Origin: Rhodocyclales bacterium
GTDB taxonomy: Bacteria; Pseudomonadota; Gammaproteobacteria; Burkholderiales; Rhodocyclaceae
Assembly (NCBI GenBank): GCA_021286885.1
Contig: JAJTBM010000006.1
Location: 1-23,437 of the forward strand
DNA length: 23,437 nt
Direction of reading: 5' to 3'
A model generated the notes under the pieces. That model made no database searches. It was not told where the DNA came from and saw nothing but the letters and a program-made list of their open reading frames with translations. Made by a program: the position numbers and the translations under genes. This document shows, one piece after another, positions 22,406 through 23,437 of the stretch; the first letter of the stretch is position 1; every line of letters begins with the position of its first letter.

Positions 22406-22422
22406 CCCGTGCCGGGCACGGG
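22406..22422 (+). promoter_or_regulatory. Hairpin in the riboswitch expression platform
   Basis: CCCGTGC (22406-22412) and GCACGGG (22416-22422) form a perfect 7-bp stem with a three-base loop, 22 bases after the aptamer. No T-run follows, so it is not an intrinsic terminator. It overlaps a 10-base copy of the aptamer hairpin's 5' arm (GTGCCGGGCA at 22348-22357 and 22409-22418) and could take part in alternative folding. Confidence 0.5.
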
Positions 22423-22479
22423 GAGACGTGGTGAGCCTGCCCTTGCCGTATTGATCGTCCCCCTTCCCGGCCACACAGT

Positions 22480-22487
22480 TCGAGGAG
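22480..22487 (+). promoter_or_regulatory. ahcY ribosome-binding site that copies the aptamer P1 strand
   Basis: GAGGAG (22482-22487) lies five bases before ATG 22493 and is a strong Shine-Dalgarno sequence. It belongs to TTCGAGGAG (22479-22487), an exact copy of the 5' strand of aptamer P1 (22288-22296). Its TCGAG can pair with CTCGA (22339-22343), which in the bound aptamer pairs with the P1 5' strand instead. Confidence 0.6.
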
Positions 22488-22492
22488 TTCTC

Positions 22493-23437
22493 ATGAACGC
22501 TGTGGCTGACAAGTTCACCGATTTCGTTGTTGCCGATCTTTCCCTGGCCGATTGGGGCCGCAAGGAGATCAAGATCGCCGAGGGCGAAATGCCTGGCCTG
22601 ATGGCCATCCGCGAAGAGTTCGCGGCCACCCAGCCCCTCAAGGGCGCGCGCATCACCGGCTCGCTGCACATGACCATTCAAACGGCCGTGCTGATCGAGA
22701 CCCTGACCGCCCTGGGCGCCGAAGTGCGCTGGGCCTCCTGCAACATCTTCTCCACCCAGGATCACGCCGCTGCAGCCATCGCCGCCCAGGGCATCCCGGT
22801 GTTCGCCGTGAAGGGCGAATCCCTGACCGACTATTGGGATTACACCCACCGCATCTTTGAATGGGCGGATGGTGGGTATTCGAACATGATCCTGGACGAC
22901 GGCGGCGATGCCACCCTGCTGCTGCACCTGGGCGCCCGCGCCGAGCAGGACATCTCCGTGCTGGCCAAGCCCGGCTCCGAAGAAGAAACCATCCTGTTTG
23001 CCGCCATCAAGGCCAAGCTGGCCGTTGATCCGACCTGGTACTCGGTGCGCCTCGCCCAGATCAAGGGCGTGACCGAAGAAACCACCACCGGCGTGCATCG
23101 CCTGTACCAGATGCACCAGCGCGGCGAACTCCGCTTCCCCGCCATCAACGTGAACGACTCGGTCACCAAGTCCAAGTTCGACAACCTCTACGGCTGCCGC
23201 GAATCGCTGGTCGATGGCATCAAGCGCGCCACCGACGTGATGGTGGCCGGCAAGATCGCCGTGGTGTGCGGCTACGGCGACGTGGGCAAGGGCTCCGCCC
23301 AGGCCCTGCGCGCCCTGTCCGCCCAGGTGTGGGTCACCGAAATCGACCCCATCTGCGCCCTGCAGGCCGCCATGGAAGGCTATCGCGTGGTCACCATGGA
23401 ATACGCCGCCGACAAGGCAGACATTTTCGTCACCACC
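22493..23437 (+). CDS. ahcY: Adenosylhomocysteinase, N-terminal two thirds (3' end outside window)
   Basis: The frame runs from ATG 22493 to the window end (315 codons, no stop), so about the last third is missing. The enzyme splits S-adenosylhomocysteine into adenosine and homocysteine with bound NAD+, relieving product inhibition of methyltransferases. Landmarks are [23 protein letters not shown] (15-37), the [16 protein letters not shown] segment (57-72), [14 protein letters not shown] (83-96), and [20 protein letters not shown] (about 222-241), which holds the substrate Lys and Asp. [17 protein letters not shown] (about 258-274) is the NAD-binding GxGxxG turn. The start has a strong GAGGAG site and the gene is preceded by an SAH riboswitch, confirming the assignment. 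Expression is therefore likely controlled by the enzyme's own substrate. Confidence 0.98.
   Translation, partial: MNAVADKFTDFVVADLSLADWGRKEIKIAEGEMPGLMAIREEFAATQPLKGARITGSLHMTIQTAVLIETLTALGAEVRWASCNIFSTQDHAAAAIAAQGIPVFAVKGESLTDYWDYTHRIFEWADGGYSNMILDDGGDATLLLHLGARAEQDISVLAKPGSEEETILFAAIKAKLAVDPTWYSVRLAQIKGVTEETTTGVHRLYQMHQRGELRFPAINVNDSVTKSKFDNLYGCRESLVDGIKRATDVMVAGKIAVVCGYGDVGKGSAQALRALSAQVWVTEIDPICALQAAMEGYRVVTMEYAADKADIFVTT

Noticed and set aside
1..23437. CRISPR array, tRNA or rRNA genes
   Set aside because: No regularly spaced repeats and no tRNA or rRNA signature was seen on either strand.

Overview
The window is GC-rich chromosomal DNA of a proteobacterium. It fits best a betaproteobacterium of the Rhodocyclales type (Azospira, Azonexus or Dechloromonas relatives). 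That placement is an inference from the base composition, the O2-independent ubiquinone genes ubiU-ubiV-ubiT, the SAH riboswitch in front of ahcY, and many redox and c-di-GMP genes. Genes are densely packed; no stretch above 300 bases lacks a gene.

Layout. 1-2100: the end of a Fic-domain protein and an RlmN-like radical-SAM methyltransferase. 2150-3040: a YeiE-like LysR regulator with an inverted repeat in its leader. 3071-5871 (minus strand): flavin reductase, alpha/beta hydrolase, diacylglycerol kinase, then a YejK-type nucleoid protein. 5974-7056: mutY. 7057-9357: an island of lower GC, with a fragment of an IS3-family transposase OrfA (slippery heptamer still present), an unassigned small frame, and a two-gene AAA ATPase + TOPRIM/DUF4435 cassette resembling the PARIS/OLD anti-phage systems. 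9358-12151 (minus strand): sodium:solute symporter, ubiX and a Lon-substrate-domain protein. 12269-13246 (minus strand): an orphan NMT1-like substrate-binding lipoprotein. 13383-15929: ubiU-ubiV-ubiT behind a perfect FNR/DNR-type palindrome centred at -41.5 from the predicted start of transcription. 15981-22231: a VanZ-like membrane protein, then a tight run of [2Fe-2S] ferredoxin, hydrolase, glutathione S-transferase, PAS-GGDEF-hemerythrin protein, cutA and dsbD. 22247-23437: promoter, SAH riboswitch and the start of ahcY.

How it fits together. Much of the window concerns life at changing oxygen levels. UbiU/V/T allow ubiquinone synthesis without O2 and appear FNR-controlled. UbiX makes the prenylated flavin cofactor for the UbiD decarboxylase of the same pathway. 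The hemerythrin-diguanylate cyclase could tie c-di-GMP to O2. Ferredoxin, flavin reductase and DsbD move electrons. The ahcY leader is a complete SAH aptamer. Its P1 5' strand and the ahcY ribosome-binding site share a 9-base sequence, which suggests a simple translational switch.

Most worth following up: the compact ATPase/TOPRIM cassette beside an IS3 scar; the FNR-class-II geometry at ubiU; and the sequence mimicry inside the SAH riboswitch expression platform.
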